From Microbacterium sp. Se63.02b (GTDB lineage: Bacteria > Actinomycetota > Actinomycetes > Actinomycetales > Microbacteriaceae), in assembly GCF_014171575.1 (NCBI RefSeq), contig NZ_CP050453.1, positions 1,860,001 through 1,924,000 on the forward strand: a DNA stretch of 64,000 nt, read 5' to 3'. Each line of letters opens with the position of its first letter. Position 1 is the stretch's first letter. The translations under genes were made by a program, and so were the position numbers. The notes under the pieces are model-generated. The model worked only from the letters and a program-made list of their open reading frames with translations, was not told where the DNA came from and made no database searches. Positions 17,524-26,701 of the stretch are shown here, in pieces.

Positions 17524-18891
17524 ATGACGACACCTGTGCGCGACGCTCTCCCGGACGGAGTCCCTGCACTCACCGGAGACGTCCTCGCCATTCGAGGCGG
17601 GCGTCCGCTTCGCGGTCGCGTCGACGTCAAGGGTGCGAAGAACCTGGCGACCAAGGCCATGGTCGCCTCGCTCCTGGGCGAGACCGTGAGCACCCTGCGC
17701 GATGTGCCGGCGATCAGCGATGTCGCCGTCGTGCGCTCGTTGCTCGAGGTGCACGGAGTGCGCGTCAGCGAGGGCGATGAGCCCGGTTCGCTCGTGTTCG
17801 ACCCGAGCGATGTCGAGTCCGCGCATTTCGAGGAGATCGACGCGCATGCCGGGGCCTCCCGCATCCCGATCCTCTTCTGCGGACCGCTGCTGCATCGCCT
17901 CGGCCAGGCGTTCATCCCCGACCTCGGTGGATGCCGCATCGGCGACCGCCCCATCGACTTCCACCTCGACGCGCTGCGCAAGTTCGGGGCCATCGTCGAG
18001 AAGCTCCCGAGCGGCATCCGTCTCTCGACGGGAGGCAACCGTCTGCACGGTGCGAACATCCACCTGCCGTACCCGAGCGTCGGTGCGACCGAGCAGGTGC
18101 TGCTCACGGCTGTCCGCGCCGAGGGCGTCACGGAGCTGCGCAACGCCGCCATCGAGCCGGAGATCATGGACCTGATCGCCGTGCTGCAGAAGATGGGCGC
18201 CATCATCTCGTACGAGCCCAACCGGGTCATCGTGATCGAGGGTGTCGAGAAGCTGCGCGGCTACGACCACCGCTCGATCTTCGACCGCAACGAGGCAGCG
18301 TCCTGGGCATCCGCCGCACTCGCGACGGATGGCGAGATCTTCGTCGGCGGCGCCAAGCAGCAGGAGATGCTGACGTTCCTCAACGTCTTCCGCAAGGCCG
18401 GCGGCTGGTTCGACATCCAGGAAGACGGCATCCTGTTCCGTCGCGACGGTGAGATCAAGCCCGTCGTGATCGAGACCGACGTGCATCCGGGGTTCATGAC
18501 CGACTGGCAGCAGCCGCTCGTCGTCGCCCTGACGCAGGCGCACGGCCGCTCCGTCGTGCACGAGACCGTGTACGAGAACCGGATGGGCTTCACGGAGGCT
18601 CTCGTCAAGATGGGCGCCGACATCGTCGTTCACCCTCGGGGACTGCAGGATGGCCCCCGGCGCGTTCCGCGTCGTGACCTCGAGCAGGCCGCGGTGATCA
18701 CCGGCCCGACACCGCTGCACGGCGCCGACATCGTGGTGCCCGACCTCCGTGGCGGATACAGCCACATCATCGCGGCGCTGACCGCCACCGGCGAGTCGAA
18801 GGTGTCGGGCGTCGACATCCTCAGCCGCGGCTACGAGAAGTTCCTCGCCAAGCTCGACGCGCTCGGCGCCGACTTCGACGTCATCCGGTGA
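17524..18891 (+). CDS. murA: UDP-N-acetylglucosamine 1-carboxyvinyltransferase
   Basis: A 455-residue EPSP-synthase-fold enzyme for the first committed step of peptidoglycan synthesis (PEP addition to UDP-GlcNAc). The N-terminal GAKN motif is at ~37-40. The PEP-reactive cysteine is kept as Cys137 in LGGCRIGDRPID, so fosfomycin sensitivity is expected at this residue. ATG 17524 is preferred over upstream GTG codons because homology starts here. Its stop overlaps the plsC start (GTGA). Confidence 0.95.
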   Translation: MTTPVRDALPDGVPALTGDVLAIRGGRPLRGRVDVKGAKNLATKAMVASLLGETVSTLRDVPAISDVAVVRSLLEVHGVRVSEGDEPGSLVFDPSDVESAHFEEIDAHAGASRIPILFCGPLLHRLGQAFIPDLGGCRIGDRPIDFHLDALRKFGAIVEKLPSGIRLSTGGNRLHGANIHLPYPSVGATEQVLLTAVRAEGVTELRNAAIEPEIMDLIAVLQKMGAIISYEPNRVIVIEGVEKLRGYDHRSIFDRNEAASWASAALATDGEIFVGGAKQQEMLTFLNVFRKAGGWFDIQEDGILFRRDGEIKPVVIETDVHPGFMTDWQQPLVVALTQAHGRSVVHETVYENRMGFTEALVKMGADIVVHPRGLQDGPRRVPRRDLEQAAVITGPTPLHGADIVVPDLRGGYSHIIAALTATGESKVSGVDILSRGYEKFLAKLDALGADFDVIR

Positions 18892-19652
18892 CCCGGGTGG
18901 CGAGGCGGTCTGCGGAGACGACGCGGCCGAGCGTGTTCTGGCCGCTCGCGGCTCTGGTGATCCCGCCGGTCGCGTTGATCGCGAAGATCCGGGTGCGCGG
19001 CGCGGAGAAGCTCCCTCAGGAGGGTGCTTTCATCCTCGCGCCGAACCACTACTCGGAGTTCGATCCTCTCGTCGTGGCGGTGGCGGTCTGGCGGATCGGC
19101 CGTGCCCCCCGATTCATGGCAAAGGAGAGCCTGTTCAAGGTTCCCGTCCTCGGATGGTTCCTTCACCGCACCGGCATGATCCCGGTGGCCCGCACCTCGT
19201 CGGCCGCCTCCGCACGCCAGACGATGGTGCAGTCGCAGGAGCTTGTGGAGCACGGACGCGGCGTGATCGTGTACCCCGAGGGCACGCTCACGCGTGATCC
19301 TGACCTGTGGCCGATGCGCGGCAAGTCCGGAGCGGTCCGCCTGGCCCTGGCCGACGGCATCCCGCTGATCCCGATGGCGCAGTGGGGCACGCAGGCCATC
19401 ATGGGTCGCTACCAGAAGGGACTCAGCCTGTGGCCGCTGCGCAAACCCGTCCAGGTGCTCGTGGGCGACCCCGTGGACGTCTCGGACCTGCGCGGGCGCG
19501 CCGGAGAGCCCGCGGCGCTCACTGAGGCGACCAGTCGTCTCATGAACGCGATCACCGCGCTTCTCGAGGAACTGCGTGACGAGAAGGCTCCCGCCGAACG
19601 GTGGAACCCCGCGAGCCATGGCCAGAAGGAGACCGGACGCCTTGACTCCTAA
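18888..19652 (+). CDS. plsC: 1-acyl-sn-glycerol-3-phosphate acyltransferase
   Basis: A 254-residue PlsC-family acyltransferase making phosphatidic acid. The catalytic HX4D motif is His54-Asp59 in NHYSEFD; the glycerol-phosphate motif EGTLTRD lies near residue 130. GTG 18888 overlaps the murA stop. It is followed by gpsA, which supplies glycerol-3-phosphate to the same pathway, giving a wall/lipid operon murA-plsC-gpsA-ddl. Confidence 0.92.
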   Translation: MTRVARRSAETTRPSVFWPLAALVIPPVALIAKIRVRGAEKLPQEGAFILAPNHYSEFDPLVVAVAVWRIGRAPRFMAKESLFKVPVLGWFLHRTGMIPVARTSSAASARQTMVQSQELVEHGRGVIVYPEGTLTRDPDLWPMRGKSGAVRLALADGIPLIPMAQWGTQAIMGRYQKGLSLWPLRKPVQVLVGDPVDVSDLRGRAGEPAALTEATSRLMNAITALLEELRDEKAPAERWNPASHGQKETGRLDS

Positions 19653-20775
19653 GAGAACCGTTCCCGCCGGACCGCGGGTCACGGTCATCGGCGCGGGGAG
19701 CTGGGGGACGACCTTCGGCAAGATCCTCGCCGACGGCGGCGCGCAGGTGACGATGTGGGCTCGTCGTGCCGAACTGGCGCAGGAGATCAATGAGGCCAAG
19801 CGCAACTCGCGCTACCTGCCGGGGATCAACCTGCCGCGGACCATGGCCGCAACCCATGAGCTCGCCACCTCGCTCGACGGCGTCGACCAGGTGTACCTCT
19901 CCGTGCCGAGCCAATCGCTGCGCGAGAATCTGAAGGCGTTGCGACCGCTGCTCGCCGACAGCGACGCGAAGATCATCAGCCTCATGAAGGGCGTCGAGCG
20001 CGGCACCGGATTGCGCATGAGTCAGGTGATCCAGCAGGAACTGCGGTGTGACCCCGATCGCATCGCTGTGGCATCCGGGCCGAACCTCGCGCTGGAGATC
20101 GCTCGCGAGCAGCCGACCGCCGCCGTGATCTCCTCGCGCAGCCAGGAGACCGCCGAGATCGTCGCGAGAGCGGCCCGCAACGGCTACTTCCGCACGTTCG
20201 TGAACACCGACGTGATCGGCACCGAGTTCGGCGGCGTGCTCAAGAACCTGATCGCCGTCGCGATCGGCATCGTCGACGGCGTCGGTTACGGAGAGAACAC
20301 GAAAGCGTCGATCATCACGCGCGGACTCGTCGAGATGACGGACTTCGCCGTGGCGAACGGCGCACACCCTGAGACCCTGCAGGGTCTCGCCGGCCTCGGC
20401 GACCTGATCGCGACCTGCCAGTCGCCCCTGAGCCGCAACAACACGGCCGGACGCCTGCTGGGCCAGGGATACAGCTTCCAGGATGTCGTGAAGCAGATGC
20501 AGCAGACTGCGGAGGGCCTGGCGTCCGTCGCACCGATCCTGCAGCTCGCGCGCGAGGCCGAGGTCGACATGCCCATCGTCGAGCAGGTCAAGATGGTGCT
20601 CGACGGCAAGATGGATCCGCGCGACATCGCACCCCACCTGACGACGGACGACGACACCCCGCAGGGTGAGAGGACCAACCATGGACAAGCAGACGGTGGT
20701 GGTGCTCTTCGGCGGGCGCTCCAGCGAGCATTCGATCAGTTCCGCAACGGCGGGGGGCGTGCTGGGAGCGATTGA
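19642..20775 (+). CDS. gpsA: Glycerol-3-phosphate dehydrogenase [NAD(P)+]
   Basis: Reduces dihydroxyacetone phosphate to glycerol-3-phosphate for lipids. The Rossmann motif GAGSWGTTF is at ~17-25 and the C-terminal region TEFGGVLKNLIA carries the catalytic Lys. TTG 19642 is chosen because AAGGAG lies ten bases upstream; it overlaps plsC by 11 bases. The last ~35 residues (after TTDDDTPQG) run 95 bases into ddl and look like read-through of ddl in another frame. One more G in the run at 20664-20666 would end the protein at TPQG, just before the ddl ribosome site, so the true end is probably near 20668. Confidence 0.92.
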   Translation: MTPKRTVPAGPRVTVIGAGSWGTTFGKILADGGAQVTMWARRAELAQEINEAKRNSRYLPGINLPRTMAATHELATSLDGVDQVYLSVPSQSLRENLKALRPLLADSDAKIISLMKGVERGTGLRMSQVIQQELRCDPDRIAVASGPNLALEIAREQPTAAVISSRSQETAEIVARAARNGYFRTFVNTDVIGTEFGGVLKNLIAVAIGIVDGVGYGENTKASIITRGLVEMTDFAVANGAHPETLQGLAGLGDLIATCQSPLSRNNTAGRLLGQGYSFQDVVKQMQQTAEGLASVAPILQLAREAEVDMPIVEQVKMVLDGKMDPRDIAPHLTTDDDTPQGERTNHGQADGGGALRRALQRAFDQFRNGGGRAGSD

Positions 20776-21769
20776 TCGCGACCGCTACGCCGTGATCCCC
20801 GTGGGGATCACCCGTGAGGGCGCTTTCGTCCTGGAAGACGACGATCCTGCGAAGTTCCCGCTCGACGCCGCCCACCTGCCCGAGGTCGTCGACAACGGCA
20901 CGCGCGTGCGGTGGCCGGAGCCGGGCGGCGACCGTACCCTCCGTGTCGTGCACCCCGATGGAAGGACCGAGGGTCTCGGCACGGTCGACGTCGTGCTGCC
21001 TCTGCTGCACGGCCTGCACGGTGAGGACGGAGCGATCCAGGGCTTCTTCGAGGTGATCGACATGCCGTACGCGGGCTGCGGCATCCTCGACTCGGCGGTC
21101 TCGCTCGACAAGCACTTCACGAAGGTCGCCCTCACTGCGGCGGGCATCTCGGTGTCTCCGGGGATCATGGTGCGTCGCGCGGAGTGGCACGCCGACTCCG
21201 AGGCCATCCGCGCGCGCGTGGAGAACCTCGGCCCCGTGGTGTTCGTGAAGCCGGCGAGTGCGGGTTCGAGCGTCGGCGTCTCTCGGGTCGACCACGGCGA
21301 GGGGCTGGATGCGGCGTTCGAGATCGCCTTCGCGGAGGACGAGAAGGTCTTGGTCGAGTCCCGCGTCGAGGGCCGCGAGATCGAGGTCGGAGTTCTCGCC
21401 GGACGCGATGGCGAGCGCGCGCGGGCCTCTCTGCCAGGCGAGGTCGTACTGACAACGCGTGATTTCTACGACTTCGAGGGCAAGTACCTGGGTGGTGACG
21501 GCGTCGAAATCGTCTGCCCGGCCGATGTCGACGATGAGCTCATCGGCGCGCTGCGCGACACGGCTGTCCGCGTGTTCGAAGCCGTCGACGGAAAGGGGCT
21601 CGCGCGGGTCGATTTCTTCGTCACCCCTGCGGGCGACCTCGTCGTCAACGAGCTGAACACGATGCCCGGCTTCACCCCCATTTCGATGTTCCCTAAGTGC
21701 TGGGTCGCCTCCGGTCTGAGCTACGGCGATCTCATCACCGAGCTCATCGAAACCGGTCTCAGCCGCTGA
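20681..21769 (+). CDS. ddl: D-alanine--D-alanine ligase
   Basis: A 362-residue ATP-grasp enzyme making D-Ala-D-Ala for peptidoglycan. The N-terminal VVVLFGGRSSEHSISSATA, the substrate motif LHGLHGEDGAIQG, the ATP-grasp segment VFVKPASAGSSVGVS and the C-terminal NELNTMPGFTPISMFPK are all family signatures. The start ATG 20681 follows GAGAGG. The Phe/Tyr choice that marks vancomycin-type ligases was not examined. Confidence 0.95.
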   Translation: MDKQTVVVLFGGRSSEHSISSATAGGVLGAIDRDRYAVIPVGITREGAFVLEDDDPAKFPLDAAHLPEVVDNGTRVRWPEPGGDRTLRVVHPDGRTEGLGTVDVVLPLLHGLHGEDGAIQGFFEVIDMPYAGCGILDSAVSLDKHFTKVALTAAGISVSPGIMVRRAEWHADSEAIRARVENLGPVVFVKPASAGSSVGVSRVDHGEGLDAAFEIAFAEDEKVLVESRVEGREIEVGVLAGRDGERARASLPGEVVLTTRDFYDFEGKYLGGDGVEIVCPADVDDELIGALRDTAVRVFEAVDGKGLARVDFFVTPAGDLVVNELNTMPGFTPISMFPKCWVASGLSYGDLITELIETGLSR

Positions 21770-21785
21770 TCGGGGTCCCCGCGGG

Positions 21786-22271
21786 TCAGCTCGCGGGGAA
21801 CTCCACGCGGTCCGTGCACTTCGCCGTCGCGGGCGCGAGGCCGGACTGGATGCTGGTGGAGAGCGAGTCCACGATCGACTGGAAGTCGATCTGCTCGCCG
21901 CGTCGGATGTTCACCTCGACCGCGGGGTCGCGGCCGTAGGTGACGAGCCGCTGACGTTCCTTCTCCTGTTCGAGCACGAGCCAGTCGACGCCGCCCAGGG
22001 TGGTGCACACGAGGGCGGACGGAGCCGGCGGCTCGACTCCGCAGCGCAGCGCGATGGTGGTGGGCTCACCCCACGCGCCGGTGGCCTGGGCATCCGTCCA
22101 CACGCGGTCAAAGCCCGCCACGTTGTCCGGGAGCAAGACGGAGACGGAGGCGCAGGCGGGGTTGTCCGCATCGTCGGCGGGCTCGAGGTGCACGGTCGTC
22201 GAGCATCCGGCGAGGGCTGCGGAGAGGATCACCGCGCCTGCGAGGGCAGCGAGGCGACGGGAACGAGGCAT
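21786..22271 (-). CDS. DUF3515 family lipoprotein
   Basis: A 161-residue exported lipoprotein. The signal peptide ends in lipobox ALAGC (Cys ~23). Mature features such as LLPDNVAGFDRVW, AWGEPTTIALRCGVE and a conserved pair of cysteines match DUF3515, an actinobacterial family usually found beside ddl and thiL, as here. Function unknown. A TAGCCT hexamer (minus strand, 22278-22283) ends six bases before the ATG, indicating a leaderless mRNA. Confidence 0.85.
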   Translation of the reverse strand: MPRSRRLAALAGAVILSAALAGCSTTVHLEPADDADNPACASVSVLLPDNVAGFDRVWTDAQATGAWGEPTTIALRCGVEPPAPSALVCTTLGGVDWLVLEQEKERQRLVTYGRDPAVEVNIRRGEQIDFQSIVDSLSTSIQSGLAPATAKCTDRVEFPAS

Positions 22272-22277
22272 GCTTCC

Positions 22278-22287
22278 AGGCTACCTT
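22278..22287. promoter_or_regulatory. Overlapping divergent -10 elements (DUF3515 gene / thiL)
   Basis: The only 23 bases between these divergent genes hold TAGCCT on the minus strand (22278-22283), six bases from the DUF3515 ATG, and TACCTT on the plus strand (22282-22287), seven bases from the thiL ATG. The two -10 elements share two bases, so RNA polymerase probably cannot occupy both. Confidence 0.5.
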
Positions 22288-22294
22288 TGACAGC

Positions 22295-23288
22295 ATGCTC
22301 TCCCGACCCGACGACGATGATCCGCGCCTGGGCGATGTATCCGAGGGGCGGATCCTCCAGGCGATCCTGAGTCGCACCTCGCGGGCGGCGCACGCCCTCA
22401 TCGGTCCCGGAGACGATGCGGCCGTGCTCGCGACGCCGTCGGGGTCGGTGGTGGCGACGACGGACACGCTGGTGCACGGCCCGGACTTCCGGCTCGCGTG
22501 GTCCACCGGCTACGACCTCGGATGGAAGGCCGCAGCCGTGAACCTCGCAGACGTCGCTGCCATGGGCGCGCGTCCGACGGCGCTGCTGGTGGCACTCGCC
22601 GTGCCGCGCGATCTCCGACTCTCCTTCGTGGAGCGGCTCGCCGACGGCTTCCGGGAGGCCTGTGACGCTCTGGCGCCTGGGTGCGGGTCATCGGCGGTGA
22701 TCTCACCGTGTCCGATGTGCTGACGATCGCGGTCACGGCGCTCGGCGACCTCGAGGGGCGTGCTCCGGTCACCCGGTCGGGTGCGCGTCCGGGCGATGTC
22801 GTGGCGGTCGCGGGTGAGCTCGGTCTCGCGGCGCACGGGCTCGCGGTCCTGTTCGGGCGGTTCCGCGACGGTGACGTTCCGGTCCCCGTCGATGTCACGA
22901 CATTGGCACCGGGGAGAGTGCGGCGCTGTCCGCACAGCTGCGGCCCTCTCCTCCGATCGGTCTCGGCGCGGTGGCTGCGATGGCCGGAGCGACCGCGATG
23001 ATGGATATCTCTGACGGGCTCGCGCTCGATGCGCGGCGGATGGCGGCGGCATCCGAAGTCACGATCGCCCTCGACGGAGCGGTTCTGGGGGCCACGCCCG
23101 ATCGTGCCCTGGCCGGCGGCGAGGATCATGCTCTGCTCGCGACGTTCGCTGAGGACGCGCTGCCGCCGGGGTTCCGCATGATCGGACGCGTGCGGCCTCG
23201 GGAGGAACACGACCTGCTCTGCGACGGCCGGCCGGTGGACGTCAGCGGCTGGGATCCCTACCGGGACTGGGACGCGGTCGGCGGCTGA
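22295..23288 (+). CDS. thiL: Thiamine-monophosphate kinase, two frame breaks
   Basis: Phosphorylates thiamine monophosphate to the diphosphate cofactor. Three frames join: the first contains LIGPGDDAAVL and NLADVAAMGARP, the second VRVIGGDLT and the third MMDISDGLALD and LAGGEDHALL, all ThiL signatures. Break 1 is in the G run at 22679-22681 (three, four expected, giving APGVRVIGGDL). Break 2 is in the G run at 22911-22914 (four, five expected, giving LAPGESAALSAQL). Joined length is about 331 residues, normal. The 3' end overlaps convergent rsmD by 31 bases. Confidence 0.9.
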
Positions 23289-23878
23289 TCCTCGGCGGGT
23301 CGATCCGTTCGGCCGTCTTCGGCGGGCTCGGCCCACCATAGGGCGGTGTCGCCGTAGGTCTTCTCCCGGAACTGCTCCAGTCCCGCCGAGGCGAAGTCGG
23401 GGACTGTCGACCGTCGAGCTCGTTCGACGACGACGACGCCGTCCGCGGAGAGAAGCGGGGCGAGCGCGACGAGATCCGCGGTCATCGCCGCGTCGTCGAG
23501 ATCGTAGGGCGGGTCGGTGAAGACGAGGTCGAACGGCCCCGATGCTCTCAGCAGGAAGGCGTGGACCGCGGTCTCGTGCACGCGCCCGGCCGGCAGGGCT
23601 CCGGCCTTCGCGACGACCGCGGCATTGCGTCGGACGACGGCTGCGGCCTGGCGCCCTCGCTCGACCAAGTCGACGCTCTTCGCCCCGCGGCTCAGGGCCT
23701 CGAGCCCGAGTGCCCCCGACCCGGCGTACAGGTCGAGCACTCTGGCTCCGGCGATCGCGCTCAGCGACTCGAGTGCGCCGAAGAGCGATTCGCGCACGCG
23801 GTCGCTCGTCGGTCGGGTGCCGGCACCGGGGACCTCGAGTCGTGCGCCCCGTGCGGCTCCTGCGATGATCCTCGTCAC
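23258..23878 (-). CDS. rsmD: 16S rRNA (guanine(966)-N2)-methyltransferase
   Basis: A 206-residue SAM-dependent rRNA methyltransferase. N-terminal RIIAGAARGARLEVP and TRPTSDRVRESLF are RsmD-specific. The SAM motif VLDLYAGSGALGLEAL is at ~47-62 and the catalytic DPPY at 122-125. The GTG start at 23878 is preceded six bases upstream by TATCGT (minus strand, 23885-23890), a leaderless arrangement. It is divergent from recG. Confidence 0.94.
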   Translation of the reverse strand: MTRIIAGAARGARLEVPGAGTRPTSDRVRESLFGALESLSAIAGARVLDLYAGSGALGLEALSRGAKSVDLVERGRQAAAVVRRNAAVVAKAGALPAGRVHETAVHAFLLRASGPFDLVFTDPPYDLDDAAMTADLVALAPLLSADGVVVVERARRSTVPDFASAGLEQFREKTYGDTALWWAEPAEDGRTDRPAEDQPPTASQSR

Positions 23879-23939
23879 CCGTTCACGATACGACAGGACG
23901 GATGTCCGAGGTGTCGGTCCCTGTCCCTAGACTCGGAAC

Positions 23940-26114
23940 ATGTCGCTCACGCTCGATTCCTCGTTGGAGGACGCGCTCGGTGCGGCGTCCGCGAAGACGC
24001 TCGGGCGGGCATTCGGCATGCAGAGCGTCGGCGATCTGCTCTCCCATTACCCTCGCCGTTACGCCGATCCGGGCGAGCTCACGCCGATCAGGGATCTGCC
24101 GTTGGGTGAGACGGTGACCATCGTCGCCGAGGTGCTGTCGTCGAGCTTCCGTCGGATGCGCAACCGACCGGGTGCGATGGTCGACGTCGTGATCGGCGAC
24201 GGCATCGGGCGCATGTCCCTGACCTTCTTCGCAAAGAACGTCGGCGCGGCGGAGTGGCGCTCGAAAGATCTGACGGTGGGCCGTCGCGGGGTGTTCTCCG
24301 GCAAGGTCGGCGAGTTCAACGGCGTCACGCAGTTCGCTCATCCGGAGTACGAGCTCTTCGACGACGAAGACGCGGCGCGGCGCAGTGCGGATGCGCGTGC
24401 GGCGGTGCCGATCCCGATCTACCCGGCCACGTCGACCATCCAGACCTGGCAGATCGCTCGGCTCATCGGACGAGTGCTCGACGACCTCGTCGAGGTTCCC
24501 GATCCATTGACGGGCGAGATCAGAGAACGGGACGAGCTGCTCACGGCGGGAGCGGCGCTCGAGTTGATCCACCGACCTCGCACCCGCAACGACATCGACC
24601 CTGCAGTGCGGACGTTGCGTATGCACGAGGCACTCACGCTGCAGACGGCTCTGCTCCAACAGCGTGATGCGGTTCGCGCGCTCTCCGCGACCTCGCGCCC
24701 TGCCGGGGCCGGTGGGCTCCTCGAGCGTTTCGACGCGGCGATGCCGTACACGCTCACGCCCGACCAGGAGACGGTGGGCGGCCAGATCGCCGAGGACCTC
24801 ATCGGCGCGTGGCCGATGAACCGCCTGGTCCAGGGAGAAGTCGGGTCGGGCAAGACGCTCGTCGCGCTGCGCGCGATGCTGCAGGTCGCCGAGAGCGGCG
24901 GTCAGTCGGCGTTGATCGCTCCCACCGAGGTGCTGGCGGGGCAGCATCTGCGTTCGATCGCGAAGATGCTCGGCCCCGAGTTGGCGCCCCTGCTCATGCC
25001 GACGTTGCTCACGGGGCAGATGCCTGCTGCCGAGCGGCGCAAGGCTGCGCTGCGGGTCGCATCCGGTCAGGCGCTCATCGTCGTCGGCACCCACGCGCTG
25101 CTGGGGGAGAAGACGACGTTCGCAGACCTCGGCCTGGTCGTCGTCGACGAGCAGCATCGGTTCGGTGTCGAGCAACGTGAGGCGCTGCGGGCGAAGGGCT
25201 CCAGTCCGCATGCGCTGGTGCTCACGGCGACGCCGATCCCACGGACGGTGGCGATGACCGTGTTCGGCGATCTCGACACCTCGGTCATCCGTACGATGCC
25301 GGCCGGCCGCGCGGGGATCGAGTCCTTCGTCGCACCTCTTGCGGAACACCCGGGATGGTTCAACCGTGTCTGGGAGCGTGCGGCCGAAGAGATCGCGAAG
25401 GGGCGGCAGGTCTTCGCGGTGTGCGCCGCCATCGACACGACGAAGAAGACGGCGGAGGCGGGGGAGCAGGCCGCGCTCGCGCCCGAGGGGGGGCAATGGC
25501 CCCCGCTGGGGGTGGTGCAGCTCGACGAGGCATTGGCGACGCATCCCACTCTGGGAGGTGTCCGCCGCGCGGTGCTGCATGGGCGCATGCCGTCAGAGGA
25601 GAAGGACGCCGTCATGCAGGCTTTCGCGCGCGGCGACATCGACCTCCTTCTGGCGACGACGGTGATCGAAGTCGGCGTCGATGTCCCGAACGCCTCCACG
25701 ATGATCGTGCTGGATGCGGATCGCTTCGGGGTCTCGCAGCTGCATCAGCTCCGCGGCAGAGTGGGGCGTGGCGGTGTCCCCGGTCTCTGCCTGCTCGTCA
25801 CGGAGGCGGAGTCGGGTTCGCTCGCCCGCGACCGTGTCGACGCCGTCGCCGCGACACTCGACGGATTCGCCCTCGCCGAGGTCGACCTCGAACTGCGGGG
25901 AGAGGGCGATGTCCTGGGCGCTGCGCAAGCGGGCGTCCGCTCATCGTTGAAGCTCCTCCGGGTCGTGAAAGACGCGGGACTCATCACGCGGGCCCGCGAG
26001 ATCGCCGAGACGATCCTGGCGCGCGACCCCGCGCTCGACGAGCACGCGGGCCTGCGTGAGGCCATCGCCCGCAGGGTGAGCGACGACGATCGGGCAGCTC
26101 TGGCGAAGAACTGA
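23940..26114 (+). CDS. recG: ATP-dependent DNA helicase RecG
   Basis: A 724-residue SF2 helicase that remodels stalled forks and Holliday junctions. An N-terminal wedge/OB domain (~60-150) is followed by Walker A GEVGSGKT (~299-306), a DEQH box (~403), LTATPIPRT, and the C-terminal RecG motif LRGRVGRGGVPGLCLL. Full length. TAGACT at 23928-23933 ends six bases before ATG 23940, so the message is probably leaderless. Confidence 0.96.
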   Translation: MSLTLDSSLEDALGAASAKTLGRAFGMQSVGDLLSHYPRRYADPGELTPIRDLPLGETVTIVAEVLSSSFRRMRNRPGAMVDVVIGDGIGRMSLTFFAKNVGAAEWRSKDLTVGRRGVFSGKVGEFNGVTQFAHPEYELFDDEDAARRSADARAAVPIPIYPATSTIQTWQIARLIGRVLDDLVEVPDPLTGEIRERDELLTAGAALELIHRPRTRNDIDPAVRTLRMHEALTLQTALLQQRDAVRALSATSRPAGAGGLLERFDAAMPYTLTPDQETVGGQIAEDLIGAWPMNRLVQGEVGSGKTLVALRAMLQVAESGGQSALIAPTEVLAGQHLRSIAKMLGPELAPLLMPTLLTGQMPAAERRKAALRVASGQALIVVGTHALLGEKTTFADLGLVVVDEQHRFGVEQREALRAKGSSPHALVLTATPIPRTVAMTVFGDLDTSVIRTMPAGRAGIESFVAPLAEHPGWFNRVWERAAEEIAKGRQVFAVCAAIDTTKKTAEAGEQAALAPEGGQWPPLGVVQLDEALATHPTLGGVRRAVLHGRMPSEEKDAVMQAFARGDIDLLLATTVIEVGVDVPNASTMIVLDADRFGVSQLHQLRGRVGRGGVPGLCLLVTEAESGSLARDRVDAVAATLDGFALAEVDLELRGEGDVLGAAQAGVRSSLKLLRVVKDAGLITRAREIAETILARDPALDEHAGLREAIARRVSDDDRAALAKN

Positions 26115-26144
26115 CCCGTTCCTCGTGTGCCCTAGGCTGGTCGC

Positions 26145-26642
26145 ATGAGCAGCAGGATCGCCGTCGTCCCGGGTTCCTTCGATCCGCCCACCCTGGGTCA
26201 CCTCGATGTGATCCGCCGTGCGGCGGCCCTGTACGACGAGCTGCACGTGCTGGTCGTGCACAACCCGGGCAAAGAGGCCATGCTGCCGATCGCGCAGCGG
26301 TTGTCGCTCCTGGAGCGGTCGATCGCCGACGACGGCATGGCAGGGGAGATCGTGATCGGTTCCTGGAGCATGGGTCTGCTGGTCGACTACGCGCGCGATG
26401 TGGGTGCTGGCGTGCTCGTGAAAGGCATCCGGTCGCAGATCGATGTCGCCTACGAATCCCCGATGGCGATCGTCAACCGGCACCTCGCCGGCATCGAGAC
26501 GGTGTTCCTCCTGCCCGATCCTTCGCACGCCATGGTCTCGAGCTCGCTCGTTCGCCAGGTCGCGTCCCTCGGCGGTGATGTGACGCCCTTCGTCCCGCCT
26601 GCCGTCGCGGACTTCCTCGACACCGGTGGTCGCGGTATCTGA
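26145..26642 (+). CDS. coaD: Phosphopantetheine adenylyltransferase
   Basis: A 165-residue nucleotidyltransferase for the fourth step of coenzyme A synthesis. The motif [15 protein letters not shown] contains the catalytic His19, and [15 protein letters not shown] is the C-terminal ISSTxxR-type motif. TAGGCT at 26133-26138 ends six bases before the ATG, again leaderless. It lies between recG and yceD, a common actinobacterial order. Confidence 0.95.
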   Translation: MSSRIAVVPGSFDPPTLGHLDVIRRAAALYDELHVLVVHNPGKEAMLPIAQRLSLLERSIADDGMAGEIVIGSWSMGLLVDYARDVGAGVLVKGIRSQIDVAYESPMAIVNRHLAGIETVFLLPDPSHAMVSSSLVRQVASLGGDVTPFVPPAVADFLDTGGRGI

Positions 26643-26701
26643 GCCGGTTCCCTGAGTGTGCGGTCAGAGCGACCGTGGGTGCCGGCCGGTAGCATGGAAC
26701 G

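Noticed and set aside
16630..18765. A 711-codon open frame antisense to leuD and murA
   Set aside because: Product of GC-rich codon structure; no domain, repetitive Arg/Asp/Leu composition, and it overlaps two clearly real genes.
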